Source: Alphaproteobacteria bacterium (GTDB taxonomy: Bacteria > Pseudomonadota > Alphaproteobacteria > Rhizobiales > Xanthobacteraceae). Taken from it: a stretch of DNA of 7,698 bases. The translations under genes and the position numbers were made by a program. The stretch lies in assembly GCA_005883115.1 (NCBI GenBank), contig VAZQ01000345.1, forward strand, positions 1 through 7,698, read 5' to 3'. Below are positions 5,876 through 7,698 of this stretch, piece by piece. The notes under the pieces are model-generated. The model was not told where the DNA came from. It ran no database searches and was given only the letters and a program-made list of their open reading frames with translations. Positions within the stretch are counted from its first letter, which is position 1. The number at the start of each line of letters is the position of its first letter.

Positions 5876-7698
5876 TTAGTGAGTGCCGAGGCTCCCGTCA
5901 GCCGGCGCCACATCGACGAGGCGCAACTGTACCTGCTCAGCGCCATTCCAGCGGTCAAGGCACAAGGTGCCGGCTGCGTGCACACATTGCCCGCGCGCCC
6001 GCGCAAGCGCGATCCCAAGTTTTTGCCCAGCAGCACGAAACGCGATCGCATTAATGATCGCGCCGTCACCCGCGCGTAAGCGCGCGCGCATATGCGACTG
6101 CCCGACCTCTTCGGCATAGACGAGGGTATGCGCGGGAAGTGCGATCATCGGCTCCGGATTGCCCGCGCCGAACGGACCGGCGCGTGCGATCGTCGTCACG
6201 ATCTCGTTGTTTGCGGCAGCGGCGGTGATGGCGCCATCGATGAGCAATGCATCGTCGCGGCGTATCGTCTCGACCCCGAGCGAGAGCGTATCCTCGAGGT
6301 AGGCGCGGAATGCATTGAGCTTGTCCCTTCGAAGCGTGACGCCGGCGGCCATCGCATGGCCGCCGCCTTTCACCAGAAGCCCCGTGCTGACAGCTTGGCG
6401 CACGGCTTGGCCAAGATCGACGCCCGCAATGGAACGACCCGACCCGGTGCCGGTGCCGCCTGGGTCGAGCGCGATGGCAAAAGCAGGCCGCCCGAACCGC
6501 TCCCGCAGCCGCGCCGCCACGAGCCCCACCACCCCCGGATGCCAGCCCTCGGCGGCAGTAACGACCACCGCTCCTTTTTCCTCCGCACCGAGCGCGGCCA
6601 TTGCCTCGGCCTCGGCCTGCGCCACCGTGGCAAGTTCGATTGCTTGCCGCTCGCGATTGAGGCGATCGAGTTCGCCCGCAATGCGCGCGCACTCGGACGC
6701 ATCGTCATGCATGAGCAACTCGACGCCGAGCGCGGCTCGGCCGATGCGGCCGCCGGCATTGATGCGTGGTCCTAATAGAAATCCCAGATGCCAAGGCTCG
6801 GGTGGCCCACTGAGCCGCGCGACATCCATCAATGCGGTAAGCCCAGCATGCTCGCGGCGTCGTAGCGCCAACAGGCCTTTGGCAACAAAGGCCCGATTGA
6901 GGCCTGTGAGCGGCACCACATCGGCCACCGTTCCGAGCGCAACCAGATCGAGAAAGCCCAGGAGATCGGGTTCCGGCCGTATCGACGTCCAAAATCCGCG
7001 CGCGCGGAGTTCCCGGTTAACCGCAACCACGGCCATGAACGTCAATCCAACGGCAGCGAGTTGCCCGAGCGCCGAGAGATCGTCGAGCCGGTTGGGATTG
7101 ACCACCGCGAGCGCCGTAGGCAGCCGTTCGTCGGCCTGGTGATGATCGAGGATAATCACGTCGAGACCGAGGCTACGCGCTTCCAGGAGCGGCTCGTGGC
7201 TGGTGGTACCGCAGTCGACGGTGACGAGTAGGCTCGCACCTTGCGCCGCGAGCGCACGAACCGCCTCCGCGTTCGGGCCGTAGCCTTCGAACAGGCGATC
7301 GGGAATATGAATGATGACACGTAGCCCGCAGTGACGCAGGTATCGGCCGAGCACCGCCGCCGAGGTCGCGCCATCGACGTCATAGTCGCCAAAGATTGCG
7401 ACCGTTTCTCCGCGGGTGATGGCATCCGCCAGCCGCACCGCGGCGGCATGCATATCGGCGAGCGCATGCGGGTCCGGCATCAGCGCCCGCACGGTCGGAT
7501 CAAGAAAGCTTGTGACCTGGTCTACCTCGACGCCGCGGCCGGCAAGAATGCGCGCCAGCAGCTCGGGCATATTGTCATGGCGCTGCGCGATCGCAAGCGC
7601 GCGCCCCGCGCCACGCTCGTCGAGCCGGTCGCGCCAGGCGCGTCCGCAAGCCGAGCGCTCGACCCTAAGAAAGAGGCGCTGTTTCGGGACGATCGGCG
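5876..7698 (-). CDS. recJ: Single-stranded-DNA-specific 5'-3' exonuclease RecJ, N-terminus outside window
   Basis: RecJ degrades single-stranded DNA 5' to 3' in the cytoplasm, using Mn or Mg, in RecF-pathway recombination, mismatch repair and base-excision repair. The 606 visible codons stay open to the right edge. Upstream of the internal ATG at 7570, 42 codons encode typical RecJ N-terminal sequence (FLRVERSACGRAW, ALAIAQRH), so that ATG is not the start. Numbering from the first full codon at 7696, the catalytic DHH domain has DYDVDG (104-109), VDCG (160-163), DHH (184-186) and GTVADVVPL (255-263). PRINAGGRIG is at 310-319. The DHHA1 domain has GWHPGVVG (384-391), GSGRSIAG (418-425) and KGGGHAMAAG (443-452). 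A C-terminal OB-type domain includes GPFGAGNPEP (517-526). The key metal-binding motifs are intact, so the protein should be active. The TAA stop is at 5878-5876. It is the upstream gene of the Pht5-like gene on the same strand, 113 bases away, with no evident functional tie. Confidence 0.97.
   Translation of the reverse strand, partial: PIVPKQRLFLRVERSACGRAWRDRLDERGAGRALAIAQRHDNMPELLARILAGRGVEVDQVTSFLDPTVRALMPDPHALADMHAAAVRLADAITRGETVAIFGDYDVDGATSAAVLGRYLRHCGLRVIIHIPDRLFEGYGPNAEAVRALAAQGASLLVTVDCGTTSHEPLLEARSLGLDVIILDHHQADERLPTALAVVNPNRLDDLSALGQLAAVGLTFMAVVAVNRELRARGFWTSIRPEPDLLGFLDLVALGTVADVVPLTGLNRAFVAKGLLALRRREHAGLTALMDVARLSGPPEPWHLGFLLGPRINAGGRIGRAALGVELLMHDDASECARIAGELDRLNRERQAIELATVAQAEAEAMAALGAEEKGAVVVTAAEGWHPGVVGLVAARLRERFGRPAFAIALDPGGTGTGSGRSIAGVDLGQAVRQAVSTGLLVKGGGHAMAAGVTLRRDKLNAFRAYLEDTLSLGVETIRRDDALLIDGAITAAAANNEIVTTIARAGPFGAGNPEPMIALPAHTLVYAEEVGQSHMRARLRAGDGAIINAIAFRAAGQKLGIALARARGQCVHAAGTLCLDRWNGAEQVQLRLVDVAPADGSLGTH

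Noticed and set aside
6041..6062. Inverted repeat CGCGATC / GATCGCG with an 8-base spacer
   Set aside because: It falls within conserved recJ coding sequence and is likely a by-product of Ala/Ile codons.
6080..6096. Seventeen alternating purine-pyrimidine bases (GC repeats then ATATGCG) that could favour Z-DNA
   Set aside because: It lies inside recJ and is explained by codons for Arg-Ala-type residues; common in GC-rich coding DNA. A similar GC run at 1733-1745 is explained the same way.
6315..7142. Long + strand open frame (275 codons) opposite recJ
   Set aside because: The recJ frame carries the DHH and DHHA1 motifs. The antisense product is Ser/Arg/Pro-rich, typical of a shadow frame.
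7568..7570. ATG as the start of recJ
   Set aside because: The frame continues upstream with 42 codons of typical RecJ N-terminal sequence to the window edge, so this Met is internal.

Overview
The window looks like ordinary chromosomal DNA of a high-GC alphaproteobacterium, most likely Hyphomicrobiales (Bradyrhizobium, Rhodoplanes or Xanthobacteraceae-like). The basis is GC-rich third codon positions, frequent GTG starts with clear Shine-Dalgarno sites, and protein sequences that read like the forms I know from that order. This is recognition from memory, not a database result. I see no mobile element, tRNA, rRNA, CRISPR array or phage gene.

The left part (1-2824, + strand) holds two cell-wall hydrolase genes. 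The first is an M23 (LytM-type) zinc metallopeptidase gene that is cut by the left window edge. The second is an exported MltB-type lytic murein transglycosylase with a C-terminal peptidoglycan-binding domain. The first reading frame runs 221 bases into the second, past its signal peptide, which is unusual. Together the products could cut both the peptide cross-links and the glycan strands of murein.

The middle (2869-5762) holds two putative metabolic genes facing each other. A thiamine-diphosphate enzyme of the acetolactate synthase/benzoylformate decarboxylase superfamily, substrate unknown, lies on the + strand 44 bases after the transglycosylase. A cytoplasmic 4,5-dihydroxyphthalate decarboxylase (Pht5)-like protein lies on the - strand. 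They converge on a 65-base gap with two small hairpins; one of these, with a T7 run on the - strand, may be the decarboxylase terminator.

The right part (5876-7698, - strand) is recJ, the single-strand-DNA-specific 5'-3' exonuclease of recombination and repair. It has all the DHH-family motifs I looked for, and its N-terminus lies beyond the right edge. A 113-base gap between recJ and the decarboxylase gene carries a perfect 8-bp inverted repeat.

No gene-free stretch exceeds 300 bases. I did not find a clearly new biological system. The best leads are the long M23/MltB overlap and the two uncharacterised putative decarboxylase-type enzymes that face each other.
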